Positions 30,959-40,413 of a DNA stretch of 57,220 nucleotides are shown here, piece by piece. The translations under genes and the position numbers were made by a program. Origin of the DNA: Flavobacteriaceae bacterium UBA1115 (GTDB lineage Bacteria > Bacteroidota > Bacteroidia > Flavobacteriales > Flavobacteriaceae). Every line of letters starts with the position of its first letter. The first letter of the stretch is position 1. The notes below the pieces were generated by a model. That model saw nothing but the letters and a program-made list of their open reading frames with translations, searched no databases and had not been told where the DNA came from. Location of the stretch: assembly GCA_002313325.1 (NCBI GenBank), contig DCBE01000019.1, positions 1-57,220 on the forward strand, read 5' to 3'.

Positions 30959-31772
30959 TAAGTCTCACCCCTGCTATAGATGCGGCTACAAACAGCCTTG
31001 GCTTGTTGGCAGTAGCCAATTCTTTAACTTCTTTTAGGCTGTCTTCTTCGGCACAAAGTACATAGTATAAATCAAAATTTGGGTGTACTTCAAATGCCTG
31101 CTTAATGGTGCTGTAAACATCGGCTTTATCTAGACAGTTGTTTTTACAATGCAGCATGGCCTCATAAATAAATCCCGCTTCTTCTCTTTGTTTTGGCGCT
31201 AGTTGCGCATTTCTTGAACTTAAGGCTAGCCCGTTGGCCTCGCGCACAATGGGGCAGGGTACGATGCTGGTTGGGATCTGCTGTTCCTTGGCCCATTTTT
31301 TTATGAGTTGCAGTTGCTGAAAGTCTTTTTCCCCAAAATAAGCCCGATGAGGCTGTAGGGTTTTAAAAAGTTTAGCAATTATGGTTATAACCCCGTCAAA
31401 GTGTCCAGGCCGATCGGCTCCTTCCATTGACTTATCGAGGCCGTCAAACGTTTGCGTTATGGCCAACAAGCCCTTGGGATACATGTCGGATGCGGTGGGC
31501 GCAAAAATATTAATGTCTGGACTTATTTCATGTATGGCAGCTACGTCTTCAGCAAGGCTATTAGGATACTTGTCTAAGTCGTCTTTTTTATCAAATTGCG
31601 TAGGGTTAACAAATATGGTTACCCATACCACTTCATTATTGTGTTTTGCTTTTTTGATTAGCGACAGATGGCCTTGGTGTAAAGCACCCATGGTGGGTAC
31701 TACGCCTAGCGCATTTCCTTTATAACTACTTCTCGCAGAATTCAGTGCTTTTAACGTTTGGTAAAGCGGCAT
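30936..31772 (-). CDS. panC: Pantoate--beta-alanine ligase
   Basis: A 278-residue pantothenate synthetase. The nucleotidyltransferase motif PTMGALHQGHLSLI is near residue 26. The FVNPTQF block is near residue 57, FGEKDFQQLQLIKK near residue 140, and the KMSKS-like LSSRN near residue 180. It joins pantoate and beta-alanine using ATP. The frame is open twenty codons further up, but MPLYQTLKAL at 31772 matches the family start. Together with panD it supplies the last steps to pantothenate. Confidence 0.92.
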   Translation of the reverse strand: MPLYQTLKALNSARSSYKGNALGVVPTMGALHQGHLSLIKKAKHNNEVVWVTIFVNPTQFDKKDDLDKYPNSLAEDVAAIHEISPDINIFAPTASDMYPKGLLAITQTFDGLDKSMEGADRPGHFDGVITIIAKLFKTLQPHRAYFGEKDFQQLQLIKKWAKEQQIPTSIVPCPIVREANGLALSSRNAQLAPKQREEAGFIYEAMLHCKNNCLDKADVYSTIKQAFEVHPNFDLYYVLCAEEDSLKEVKELATANKPRLFVAASIAGVRLIDNIALK

Positions 31773-31820
31773 GTACTCAGGTATCCTATTGAATTGGCAC
31801 AAAAGTCGGTTAAATTTTAG

Positions 31821-31828
31821 TAATTTTG
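31821..31828 (+). promoter_or_regulatory. -7 element TAATTTTG for the glycogen-synthase-like gene
   Basis: TAATTTTG fits TAnnTTTG and lies 31 bases before the ATG at 31860. A TTG at 31794-31796 is 24 bases away, which is longer than usual. The element lies in the 87-base divergent gap with panC. Confidence 0.45.
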
Positions 31829-31859
31829 TCATTTAACACGAAAAACGCTTCTTTCCCAC

Positions 31860-32663
31860 ATGAAAGACAAAAAGATATTATACATATCATCTGAAGTCGT
31901 TCCTTATTTACCACATGGCGAATTGTCGAATTTAGGTTTTGAAATTCCAAAAATGGTAAACGATCGTGGCGGTCATACGCGTATTTTTATTCCAAAGTAT
32001 GGACTTATCAACGAGCGACGGCACCAGCTACACGAAGTAATTCGTCTCTCTGGAATGAATTTGGTTATCAACGACATAGACATGCCCTTGATAATTAAAG
32101 TTGCTTCCATTCCAAGGGAGCGTATGCAGGTGTATTTTATTGATAACGATGATTACTTCAAAGGGCGCGGCTTGCACTCGGAAGACGACGGCAGTCTGTA
32201 TACTGACAACGACGAACGCGCTATTTTCTTTGCCAAAGGGGTAATAGAAACGGTTAAAAAATTAAACTGGTCTCCAGACATTATCCATGTTCAGGGATGG
32301 ATAGCTGCTCTTGTACCGCTTTACTGTAAATTGTATTATAAAGACGAGCCTTTGTTGGCCAGCACCATAATTGTGACCTCTTTCTACGAAGCACCATTCT
32401 CAAGTGACCTCAGTTGCGATATGTTTTCAAAAATTGCTTTTGATGGTATTGATGCCGAACACATGGAAACATTAAAAAAAGGAACACTTGACAATATGTT
32501 CGCAAATGCTGCCCAGCACTCTGATGGTATCATTCTTGCAAGTGAATCCGTAAGTGATGCGGTCAAGAAAGCGGTTCGCAACAGCACAAAACCTGTGTTG
32601 GACCTAAGCAAAGAATCAGATCCTTTAACTGCCCACGAAACCTTTTACCAGACTGATTTTTAA
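31860..32663 (+). CDS. Short glycogen/starch-synthase-like protein (GT5 N-terminal domain only)
   Basis: A 267-residue protein matching only the N-terminal Rossmann domain of GT5 glycogen synthases: ISSEVVPYLPHGELS at the start, GLINERRHQLHEVIRLSGM near residue 55, VYFIDNDDYF near residue 90, DNDERAIFFAKG near residue 118 and WSPDIIHVQGW near residue 138. The C-terminal nucleotide-sugar-binding domain is absent, and true synthases are about 475 residues. Short forms like this next to panC recur in Flavobacteriia, as I recall, so it is a family form and not a local truncation. Whether it has catalytic activity is unknown. It begins an apparent unit with the DUF4270 gene. Confidence 0.82.
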   Translation: MKDKKILYISSEVVPYLPHGELSNLGFEIPKMVNDRGGHTRIFIPKYGLINERRHQLHEVIRLSGMNLVINDIDMPLIIKVASIPRERMQVYFIDNDDYFKGRGLHSEDDGSLYTDNDERAIFFAKGVIETVKKLNWSPDIIHVQGWIAALVPLYCKLYYKDEPLLASTIIVTSFYEAPFSSDLSCDMFSKIAFDGIDAEHMETLKKGTLDNMFANAAQHSDGIILASESVSDAVKKAVRNSTKPVLDLSKESDPLTAHETFYQTDF

Positions 32664-32670
32664 TCACACC

Positions 32671-34392
32671 ATGATAAAAAAACGTACCCTACTATTCACA
32701 CTTGTGCTGCTTATAGCCTCCTGTGAAAAAAAATTCAATTACATTGGCGCAGAAGCCCTGCCCACAAATCCGTTTGTTGGAAAAAAAGTCTATTATCCTG
32801 TTGGTGTCAAACACGCTCTAGTAGATGTTGTCCAAACCAACAATACCAGCCCCATGCAACTAGGGGTACGGGAAGATAAATTATTTGGAAATACGGCTGC
32901 TACCATTGTTTCACAACTAAATTTAAGTCAATACGCACCAAGTTTTGGCGCACTTTCAGCTCAAAGTGAAATTGACGATAGTTTTGATGAGTCTGAAATG
33001 GTGAACGATGTCTGGCTTGAAATCCCTTTTTTCACCAGCCAGACTGACGCAGACGGCGATGGCTTGATTGATATTTATGATATTGATGACACAGATCCAA
33101 ACAGTGATTCTGACGGCGATGGCGTAAGTGACATTGATGAAAAAAATAACGGAACAGACCCCACCAATCCCGATACAGATGGCGATGGAATACAAGACGG
33201 AGAAGACACTGAAACAGTTAACCCCAACCCAGATAAAAGACTTTATGATATAGACTCCTTGTTTGGAGATAGAGAAGCATCTTTTGATATTGAAATACAT
33301 AAACTCAATTATTTTCTACGCCAACTGGATCCTAACCAAAACTTTGAGCAAGGGCAAATTTATTACTCTGATTTTTCCTCAAGCATACACCAAGACCAGC
33401 TTCTGGCAAATGAAAATATCACCCTTGACTTTAATGAAATTGTTAAGGACAGTGCCGATAATTTATCTCCACGCATTCGTGTTCCCCTCAACAAGCAAAT
33501 TTTTCAACAGCTTATTTTAGATAAAGAAGGCGATTCAGCGCTTGCTAGCTCAGAAGACTGGCGCGATTTTTTCCGTTCCATTTCAATTGAAACAAGCAAC
33601 TTTAGCAGCCCGCTACTTATGCTATTGGATACCAACAGTATGGTCATACGCATTGATTATACCTTCAAATCAGAAGATGCCAACTCCGACACAGCTGAAA
33701 TAGAAGACAAGACAGACGAGTTTTTAATAAATACACTTGGCAGCATACGCTTTAATACACTCACAAAAACAACTACCGCAGCTGCTGAGTTAAATGATAT
33801 TGTGAGTGCTACGTTGCCTGACCAAATTGCCCTAAGCGGTGGATTGGGAATGGTTGCCGACATACAATTGTTTGAAGATAACGATGTTCTTGAAGATCTT
33901 AAAGGCAGACCGTGGTTGTTAAACGAAGCTAACCTCACATTCCATGTAGACAAGCAAGCCGTTAATTTTTATGGACATACACTCCCAAACCGCTTGTACC
34001 TTTACAATGCCAACACCCTTGCCCCTATCATTGACTTTGCTCAAGACGGAGTGGCAACCCACTCCATGGCTAAAATTGTTTATGGCGGCTTTTTGACTAA
34101 TGAAGAAGAAGGCGACAAACAGTATTACAAAGTTAGAATAACCGACTACCTTAAAAATATCATTTCCAATGACTCTATCAATGCTCCGCTGAGAGTTGCG
34201 CTAACCAATGTGTTGCCCAATCAAACCGAAGTACCCATGGCCAAGGTCAATGCCGCAGAAGTGCGTAAAATACCAGCGGGATCTGTAACGACTCCAAAGC
34301 CGGGTGTTTTTGTTGGCCCTAATCCTTCAAACCCTGATCTTCTGGATTTGAAATTGCAGTTAGAAATTTTCTACACCGAGATCAATCAGTAA
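32671..34392 (+). CDS. DUF4270 family lipoprotein with thrombospondin-type-3-like calcium repeats
   Basis: A 573-residue lipoprotein: MIKKRTLLFTLVLLIASC gives a lipobox cysteine at 18. The body matches DUF4270, with LPTNPFVGKKVYYPV, MQLGVREDKLFGNTAAT, VWLEIPFF, YFLRQLDP and SLGSIRFNTLTKTTTA. Between residues 125 and 185 is an aspartate-rich block of repeated DxDGDGxxD units (DADGDGLIDIYDIDDTD, DSDGDGVSDIDEKNNGTD, DTDGDGIQDGEDTE). Such type-3 repeats bind calcium. The block sits inside the domain, just before RLYDIDSLFGDREASF. It is probably anchored in the outer membrane. Function is unknown. Confidence 0.85.
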   Translation: MIKKRTLLFTLVLLIASCEKKFNYIGAEALPTNPFVGKKVYYPVGVKHALVDVVQTNNTSPMQLGVREDKLFGNTAATIVSQLNLSQYAPSFGALSAQSEIDDSFDESEMVNDVWLEIPFFTSQTDADGDGLIDIYDIDDTDPNSDSDGDGVSDIDEKNNGTDPTNPDTDGDGIQDGEDTETVNPNPDKRLYDIDSLFGDREASFDIEIHKLNYFLRQLDPNQNFEQGQIYYSDFSSSIHQDQLLANENITLDFNEIVKDSADNLSPRIRVPLNKQIFQQLILDKEGDSALASSEDWRDFFRSISIETSNFSSPLLMLLDTNSMVIRIDYTFKSEDANSDTAEIEDKTDEFLINTLGSIRFNTLTKTTTAAAELNDIVSATLPDQIALSGGLGMVADIQLFEDNDVLEDLKGRPWLLNEANLTFHVDKQAVNFYGHTLPNRLYLYNANTLAPIIDFAQDGVATHSMAKIVYGGFLTNEEEGDKQYYKVRITDYLKNIISNDSINAPLRVALTNVLPNQTEVPMAKVNAAEVRKIPAGSVTTPKPGVFVGPNPSNPDLLDLKLQLEIFYTEINQ

Positions 34393-34517
34393 AAGGAGCA
34401 AGTGGTTAAGGGGCACTAATTTGTTGCTTATTTGTAACTTTTTTTAGGCTGGTTTTATGTGCTTTTTGGTATTGGTTTTCCGGCGGTTAGTTGGATGGAA
34501 TACCGCAATAAAAAAAC

Positions 34518-35966
34518 TCATAACTCCTTCCGAAGCCGCGCCACAGGAGCGCCGATCATTTCACGGTATTTGGCAACGGTCCGCCTAGCAATCGGATAGC
34601 CTTTATCATTCATGATTTTCATCAATTGCTCGTCTGTAAGGGGACTTGATTTTTCTTCTGCATCAATAACGTCTCCCAATACTTTTTTCACTTCAATAGT
34701 GGAAATATCTTCTCCAGCCGAATTAGTAATACTTTCGGAGAAAAACCACTTTACCAGCTTAGTGCCATAAGGGGTATCGACATATTTGCTGTTGGCAACT
34801 CGTGATACCGTAGAAATATCCATGCCAATGCGGTCTGCAATATCCTTCAGTATCATGGGTTTGAGTTTTTGCTCACTTCCAGTTAGGAAGTATTCTTCTT
34901 GAAAATCCATGATGGTTTTCATGGTTTGGTGCAGGGTATTTTGGCGCTGCTTGATGGCATCAATAAACCAGCGTGCTGCATCTAGCTTTTGCTTGATAAA
35001 CTGTACGGCTTTTTGCTGTTCTTTATTTTTTTTTGTGGCTTCTTTGTAGCCAGACAACATATTGCGGTATTCGGAAGAAACATGGATCTCAGGGGCATTT
35101 CGGCCATTTAGCATCAGGTTTAATTGCCCGTCTATAATTTGAATGGTAAAGTCAGGGACTATATGCGCATTTATTTTGGTGTTGCTGCCATAGGTTGCGC
35201 CAGGTTTTGGGTTTAGCTTTTCTATTTCCGACATGGCTGCCTTTAGGGCTTCATCCCCGATGTTTAGGCGTTGCTTTATTTTGCTAAAGTGTTTTTTACT
35301 AAAGGCATCAAAAAGGTCTTTGATAAGCAAGATAGCATGGTCAACGGCTGTGCTTTGTGCTTTTCGGTTGAGCTGAATCAACAAGCAATCTTGTAAATTA
35401 AGTGCGCCAACACCAGGCGGATCAAGATGTTGTACATCATCCATTATTTTTCGCACCGATTCTTCGTTGGTGTAGATGTTTTCGGTAAACGCCAAGTCAT
35501 CAACAATATCAATCAGTTCACGCCTGATGTAGCCACTGCTGTCAATGCTGCCAACCAAAAAAGCAGCAATGCGGTATTCTTCCTCATTAAAAGTAAAGGT
35601 GTCTAGCTGTGCCATGAGCTGTTGGTGAAAACTGATACCTGCGGCATAGGGCACATGTTTTTCTTCGTCGTCCGCACTGTAGTTTTGACTGCGTAAGCGG
35701 TATTCTGGTATTTCATCATCGCTTAAGTAGGCGTCAATATCAATGTCATCGGCTTCAATCACATCGCCACGATCTTCTTCGGAATTGCTAAACTCGTCTT
35801 GGTTGTCTTCTTTTTCTTTTCCAGAAACCAATGCAGGGTTTTCCTCAATTTCTCGTAGTATCTGTTGCTCAAAAGACTGTATGGGCAACTGTATCAACTT
35901 CATGAGTTGAATTTGCTGTGGCGATAGCTTTTGCGAAAGCTTAAATTGAAGATGTTGTTTTAGCAT
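34518..35966 (-). CDS. rpoN: RNA polymerase sigma-54 factor
   Basis: A 482-residue RpoN. The glutamine-rich region I (LQFKLSQKLSPQQIQLMKLIQLP) is at the N terminus. It is followed by an acidic region II (about 50-100), the core-binding domain, and the DNA-binding region with the RpoN box ARRTVAKYREMI near residue 460. Sigma-54 needs AAA+ activators, and none is encoded in this window. The acidic linker is long and contains runs such as DDIDIDAYLSDDEIPE. It is convergent with the DUF4270 gene across a 125-base gap in which no clear terminator is seen. Confidence 0.94.
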   Translation of the reverse strand: MLKQHLQFKLSQKLSPQQIQLMKLIQLPIQSFEQQILREIEENPALVSGKEKEDNQDEFSNSEEDRGDVIEADDIDIDAYLSDDEIPEYRLRSQNYSADDEEKHVPYAAGISFHQQLMAQLDTFTFNEEEYRIAAFLVGSIDSSGYIRRELIDIVDDLAFTENIYTNEESVRKIMDDVQHLDPPGVGALNLQDCLLIQLNRKAQSTAVDHAILLIKDLFDAFSKKHFSKIKQRLNIGDEALKAAMSEIEKLNPKPGATYGSNTKINAHIVPDFTIQIIDGQLNLMLNGRNAPEIHVSSEYRNMLSGYKEATKKNKEQQKAVQFIKQKLDAARWFIDAIKQRQNTLHQTMKTIMDFQEEYFLTGSEQKLKPMILKDIADRIGMDISTVSRVANSKYVDTPYGTKLVKWFFSESITNSAGEDISTIEVKKVLGDVIDAEEKSSPLTDEQLMKIMNDKGYPIARRTVAKYREMIGAPVARLRKEL

Positions 35967-36014
35967 GAATTATGTTTGGGTATTTAAATGTACGAAAAAC
36001 CCACGCATTTTTCC

Positions 36015-37415
36015 CTAAAACTCGGCACTTAAGGGCGTTCTTGGATAGGGAATTACATCTCTGATGTTTGACATCCCCGTTGCGTAAAGTACCAAACGCT
36101 CAAACCCAAGACCAAACCCGGCGTGTTCGGCAGTTCCAAAACGCCGTAAGTCTGTATACCACCAAAGTTCTTTTTCGTGTATATCCATGGCTTTCATGCG
36201 TTCAACAAGCTTGTCTAAACGCTCTTCACGCTGCGAGCCGCCTACTATTTCACCAACACCTGGGAACAATACGTCCATGGCACGAACCGTTTTACCGTCG
36301 TCGTTCATGCGCATGTAAAAGGCTTTTATTTCCGCTGGATAGTCAAAGATTATTACTGGACAGGTGAAGTGTTTTTCTACCAGATAGCGTTCGTGTTCGC
36401 TTTGCAAGTCGATGCCCCAACCGTCTACGGAATATTTGAATTTCTTCTTTTTGTTGGGTTTGGAGTTTCTTAGGATGTCAACAGCTTCAGTATAGGATAC
36501 TCTTTTGAATTCGTTTTGTGTGACAAACTGAAGCCTTTCCAAAAGCCCCATAGAACTGCGTTCTATTTGCGGTTTTTTGGCTTCTTCTTGTGCAAACCTT
36601 TGGTTTAAAAAGCTCAGGTCTTCTTTGCAGTGTTCTAGGACATATGCCAAAACCGACTTGATAAAGTCTTCGGCCAAATCCATATTGTCGTTTAAATCGC
36701 TAAAAGCCACTTCTGGCTCAATCATCCAAAATTCAGCCAAGTGGCGTGAGGTATTGGAGTTTTCTGCACGGAAAGTAGGACCAAAAGTATATACCTTTCC
36801 TAGTCCCATGGCATAGGTTTCTGCTTCGAGCTGACCCGAAACGGTTAGGTTGGTTTCCTTCCCAAAAAAATCAGGCTTGTCATCTGCTTGCTCTGGGTTT
36901 TTGGTGGTGACCCGAAACATTTCGCCTGCACCTTCAGCATCACTTCCCGTAATGATGGGTGTGTGCACTTGATAGAAACCATTCTGAGTAAAATATTGAT
37001 GCACGGCAAACGACAGCGTCGCACGCACACGCATAACTGCAGCAAATGTGTTGGTACGTATGCGTAGATGCGCTTTTTCTCTCAAGAATTCTAGCGAGTG
37101 TTTTTTGGGTTGTATTGGATATTCATCTGGATTGGAAGTGCCTAGAATGATAACGTTACGTGCTCGAATCTCAAATTTTTGACCTTTCCCTTGGCTTTCG
37201 ACCAAGTTGCCCGTAATTTCAACTGCCGCACCCGTATTTATTTCCGCCAGCACGTCTTCTGGAATTTGCTCAAAATCCACAACACACTGCATATTGGCAA
37301 GACAAGAGCCATCGTTGAGGGCAATAAATCGGTTAGCGCGAAAGGTGCGTACCCAACCACGAACGCATACCTCTTGATTGGGTTCATCTCCTAAAAAAAG
37401 CTGGCGAATATTCAT
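36015..37415 (-). CDS. asnS: Asparagine--tRNA ligase
   Basis: A 466-residue class IIb synthetase. An OB-fold anticodon domain occupies about 10-110 (VCVRGWVRTFRANRFIALNDGS). The catalytic domain has motif 2 GPTFRAENSNTSRHLAEFWMIEPE and motif 3 GFGLGFERLVLYATG near the C terminus. The asparagine-type FYQVHTPIITGSDAEGAGEMF segment separates it from AspRS. It charges tRNA-Asn directly. It is transcribed from its own promoter in the short gap after the exporter gene. Confidence 0.94.
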   Translation of the reverse strand: MNIRQLFLGDEPNQEVCVRGWVRTFRANRFIALNDGSCLANMQCVVDFEQIPEDVLAEINTGAAVEITGNLVESQGKGQKFEIRARNVIILGTSNPDEYPIQPKKHSLEFLREKAHLRIRTNTFAAVMRVRATLSFAVHQYFTQNGFYQVHTPIITGSDAEGAGEMFRVTTKNPEQADDKPDFFGKETNLTVSGQLEAETYAMGLGKVYTFGPTFRAENSNTSRHLAEFWMIEPEVAFSDLNDNMDLAEDFIKSVLAYVLEHCKEDLSFLNQRFAQEEAKKPQIERSSMGLLERLQFVTQNEFKRVSYTEAVDILRNSKPNKKKKFKYSVDGWGIDLQSEHERYLVEKHFTCPVIIFDYPAEIKAFYMRMNDDGKTVRAMDVLFPGVGEIVGGSQREERLDKLVERMKAMDIHEKELWWYTDLRRFGTAEHAGFGLGFERLVLYATGMSNIRDVIPYPRTPLSAEF

Positions 37416-37435
37416 ATAGTGTTTTAAAACAGTAA

Positions 37436-37443
37436 CAAATATA
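37436..37443 (-). promoter_or_regulatory. -7 element TATATTTG for asnS
   Basis: On the minus strand TATATTTG is an exact TAnnTTTG match in the 34-base gap before asnS, 20 bases from its ATG at 37415. A -33 TTG is not obvious. Confidence 0.5.
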
Positions 37444-37449
37444 GCGCAA

Positions 37450-39834
37450 TTATTCTGCTTCTTTCTTGGGCAAAATTTGAAATTTGGGTTCTTTTAATGT
37501 GTTCTTGTTTGCAATCTTCTTTTCTAGCGAAAGCAACAATGACGGCAATAGAATAAGATTGGCCAACATGGCAAACAACAGCGTAGCCGAAACTAATCCG
37601 CCCAGCGCTACCGTACCTCCGTAACTGGAAATCATAAACACGGAAAACCCAAACAACAATACTATAGAGGTGTAGAACATGCTAACGCCTGTTTCGCGCA
37701 AGGCGCTATAAACCGACTTTTTAATGTTCCAGCGGGTCGCTTTGAGCTCTTGTCGATACTTCACCAAAAAGTGGATGGTGTCATCAACCGATATACCAAA
37801 GGCAACACTAAACACCAAAATGGTAGAGGGTTTTATCGCAATACCCAAAAAGCCCATCATTCCAGCTGTTAGGATTAGCGGGATAACATTGGGCAGCAGC
37901 GAAATAAGAATCATGCGGAACGAACGAAACATATACGCCATAAACAGCGCAATCAACAAAATGGCAAGCCCCAAAGAAACAACCAAGTTGCGAACTAAAA
38001 AGCGTGTTCCTTTAAGATAGCCCAAGGATTTTCCAGTGATGGAAACATTAAATCGGTCAGCGGCAAAATGCTTGTCTATGCTCTTTTTCACTTCCATTTC
38101 AATGGCTTCCATACGTTCTGTAGTAACGTCTTGCAGCATAACGGTTACGCGCGCAAATTGCTCTGTTGGGTCTACCAAGCTTTTAAGGAAATTCACTTCT
38201 CCTTTTAGGTTTTTTGCGTATGCTCTAATAAAATAATCTTGCTGTCTTGTTGGCAATTGAAAGTACTTGGGATTCCCATTGTAGTAAGACTGCTTTAAAT
38301 ACTTTGCCACGGATACAGCCGAAACGGGGTTGGAGAGCTCGGGAATTCCTAGCAAGTCGCTTTCTAGTTTGTTCATGCGATTAAGTGTGCTTAGGCGTGT
38401 TGCGCCATTTGCCCGCTTGGTATCTATCATGATTTCAATGGGCATAACTCCATTAAAATGGGTTTCAAAGAACCGAATATCTTGATAGAAATCTGCTTTT
38501 TTGGGCATGTCGTCAATGATGGTTCCTGACAAACGAATCTCATAAATTCCAACGATGCTAAGCATCAGGGCAAAAACCGAAATAAAATAAACGGACACCC
38601 TTCGATGCTTTACCATTCGTTCCATCCATTTGACAAAACCAGACATCCATTCTCTGTTAAGGTGTTCCAAATGTTTTTTATTTGGAATGGACATAAAGCT
38701 GTAAATGATGGGAATCATCAACAAAGACAGCAAGAATATCATCATGATGTTTATGGAAGCTACGATACCAAACTCACGCAATAAACTGCTATTGGTAAGC
38801 GTAAAAGTTGCAAAGCCGCATGCCGTAGTCATGTTGGTCATCAGCGTAGCGTTACCAACTTTGGAGATAACACGCTGAAGCGAGCGCGCCTGATTTCCGT
38901 GTTTCTTAATTTCGTTTTGATATTTATTGATTAGGAAAATGCAATTGGGTACGCCAATGACAATGATGATGGGCGGAATAAGTGCCGTGAGTACGGTAAT
39001 TTCAAAGCCCAATAATCCGATAATCCCAAAGGCCCACATAACCCCAATCACTACGATGGACATTGAGATAAATGTAGCCCTGTATGACCTAAAGAAAAAA
39101 AAGAAAATTAGAGTGGTTACCAGTGTAGCCATAAGTACAAACAACCCTATTTCGTCCAATATCATTTTGGCGTTTAGTGTGCGTATGTATGGCATGCCCG
39201 ACACGCGGATATCAAGCCCCGTTTGTTTTTCAAATGTGGCAACGCTACCTGCAAGCAAGTTATCTACAAATTGCTGACGTGCCCCGCTATTAACCACTGC
39301 TGTTTTTAGGTAAACTGCTGTTTGAATAACTCCCGTTTCTTGATTAAAAAGAAGGCCGTCATAAAGCGGTTGTTGTTTATAGAGCCATTCCTTTAGGGCG
39401 TATGCTTCTGCTTGGGTCTTAGGCTGTTGGTATGGCAAGGGTGCAATCTCAAAGACTTTTTTTGTGTCGTTGCGCTTGAGTTGGGTAAGCCTACTTATAT
39501 CAACCACATTTTTAGTACTTGGAGATGCCGCTAAACTATCGCCTAGCGCAGCCCATGCGGATAATTTTTCAGGCTCAAAAAACGCCTCGTCTTGCACGGC
39601 AAGTACGATCAGGTTTCCTTCTTCGCCAAAGCGATCTAGGAATTCCTGATAAAAGGTATTAAACGGATGATTGTCGGGAAGTAGGTTGGCTTCAGTAAAG
39701 CTAAAACGGATGTTGCTCCACTGTGTGGAGAGCAAAAATGTTGTACCCAAAATGGCCAGCAAAAAAACAATACGATTGCGGAGGATAAGTCGCGCCACGC
39801 TTTCCCAAAAGCGTGTGTTAATCCATTTTATCAT
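37450..39834 (-). CDS. RND superfamily MMPL/HAE3-type transporter
   Basis: A 794-residue inner-membrane protein with the duplicated RND layout. It has one N-terminal transmembrane helix, a large periplasmic loop (about 55-230), a five-to-six-helix bundle (about 230-400), then a second copy with a loop (about 440-620) and bundle (about 630-770). The second bundle carries FSVAFGISVDDTIHFLVKYRQELK, a segment typical of MMPL proteins, with aspartates used for proton relay. Members export lipids, hopanoids or hydrophobic compounds; the cargo here is unknown. No periplasmic adaptor or outer-membrane channel gene adjoins it. Confidence 0.88.
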   Translation of the reverse strand: MIKWINTRFWESVARLILRNRIVFLLAILGTTFLLSTQWSNIRFSFTEANLLPDNHPFNTFYQEFLDRFGEEGNLIVLAVQDEAFFEPEKLSAWAALGDSLAASPSTKNVVDISRLTQLKRNDTKKVFEIAPLPYQQPKTQAEAYALKEWLYKQQPLYDGLLFNQETGVIQTAVYLKTAVVNSGARQQFVDNLLAGSVATFEKQTGLDIRVSGMPYIRTLNAKMILDEIGLFVLMATLVTTLIFFFFFRSYRATFISMSIVVIGVMWAFGIIGLLGFEITVLTALIPPIIIVIGVPNCIFLINKYQNEIKKHGNQARSLQRVISKVGNATLMTNMTTACGFATFTLTNSSLLREFGIVASINIMMIFLLSLLMIPIIYSFMSIPNKKHLEHLNREWMSGFVKWMERMVKHRRVSVYFISVFALMLSIVGIYEIRLSGTIIDDMPKKADFYQDIRFFETHFNGVMPIEIMIDTKRANGATRLSTLNRMNKLESDLLGIPELSNPVSAVSVAKYLKQSYYNGNPKYFQLPTRQQDYFIRAYAKNLKGEVNFLKSLVDPTEQFARVTVMLQDVTTERMEAIEMEVKKSIDKHFAADRFNVSITGKSLGYLKGTRFLVRNLVVSLGLAILLIALFMAYMFRSFRMILISLLPNVIPLILTAGMMGFLGIAIKPSTILVFSVAFGISVDDTIHFLVKYRQELKATRWNIKKSVYSALRETGVSMFYTSIVLLFGFSVFMISSYGGTVALGGLVSATLLFAMLANLILLPSLLLSLEKKIANKNTLKEPKFQILPKKEAE

Positions 39835-39858
39835 AGCAACTATGTGTTCATTAACTGC

Positions 39859-40410
39859 TTACACAGTCATGATTTCTTTTTCTTTTATCTGAAACCTATC
39901 GTCTATAAAGGCGATAAATTTATCAGTAGCTTCCTGGACATCAACTTCAGCATTTATGAGTTCATCTTCGGAGAGTTCAAGTTTTTTCAGTTCTGCATTA
40001 GCCTCTTTTCGCGCACTGCGCACTCCGACTTTGGCGTGTTCTGCCTCCACTTTGGCGAGTTTTACCAATTCTCGGCGGCGTTCTTCAGTTAGTGGTGGAA
40101 TATTAATGATAACAGACTCTCCGTTGTTCATGGGGTTTAAACCCAAATTGGCCATCATAATTGCTTTTTCAATCTCGGGGATAAGTGCTTTCTCCCAGGG
40201 CTGAACAGAAAGGGTTTGGGCATCAGGGGTGTTTACGTTGGCTACTTGATTAAGTGGTGTTTGTGTTCCGTAATAATCTACTTTTACGGGAGATAGCATC
40301 ACAGGGTTGGCCTTACCGGCACGAATATTAATGAACGACTTGTCTAGGTGTTCTAGGGCTTTGTTCATGGCTTCTTCAGCCATTTCCAAAATAAGATTTA
40401 ATTCTTCCAT
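39859..40410 (-). CDS. frr: Ribosome recycling factor
   Basis: A 183-residue RRF with the three-helix bundle and hinge domain. Recognisable segments are MEEAMNKALEHLDK-like start helix, INIRAGKANPVMLSPVKVDYYG, PLNQVANVNTPDAQTLSVQPWEK and TEERRRELVKLAKVEAEHAKV. With EF-G it splits post-termination ribosomes. It begins three bases after pyrH, the classic pyrH-frr pairing. Confidence 0.95.
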   Translation of the reverse strand: MEELNLILEMAEEAMNKALEHLDKSFINIRAGKANPVMLSPVKVDYYGTQTPLNQVANVNTPDAQTLSVQPWEKALIPEIEKAIMMANLGLNPMNNGESVIINIPPLTEERRRELVKLAKVEAEHAKVGVRSARKEANAELKKLELSEDELINAEVDVQEATDKFIAFIDDRFQIKEKEIMTV

Positions 40411-40413
40411 GAT

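Noticed and set aside
34393..34517. Possible bidirectional terminator between the DUF4270 gene and rpoN
   Set aside because: T runs and GCGGT/ACCGC pieces are present, but the loop is long and the stem and T tract do not adjoin.
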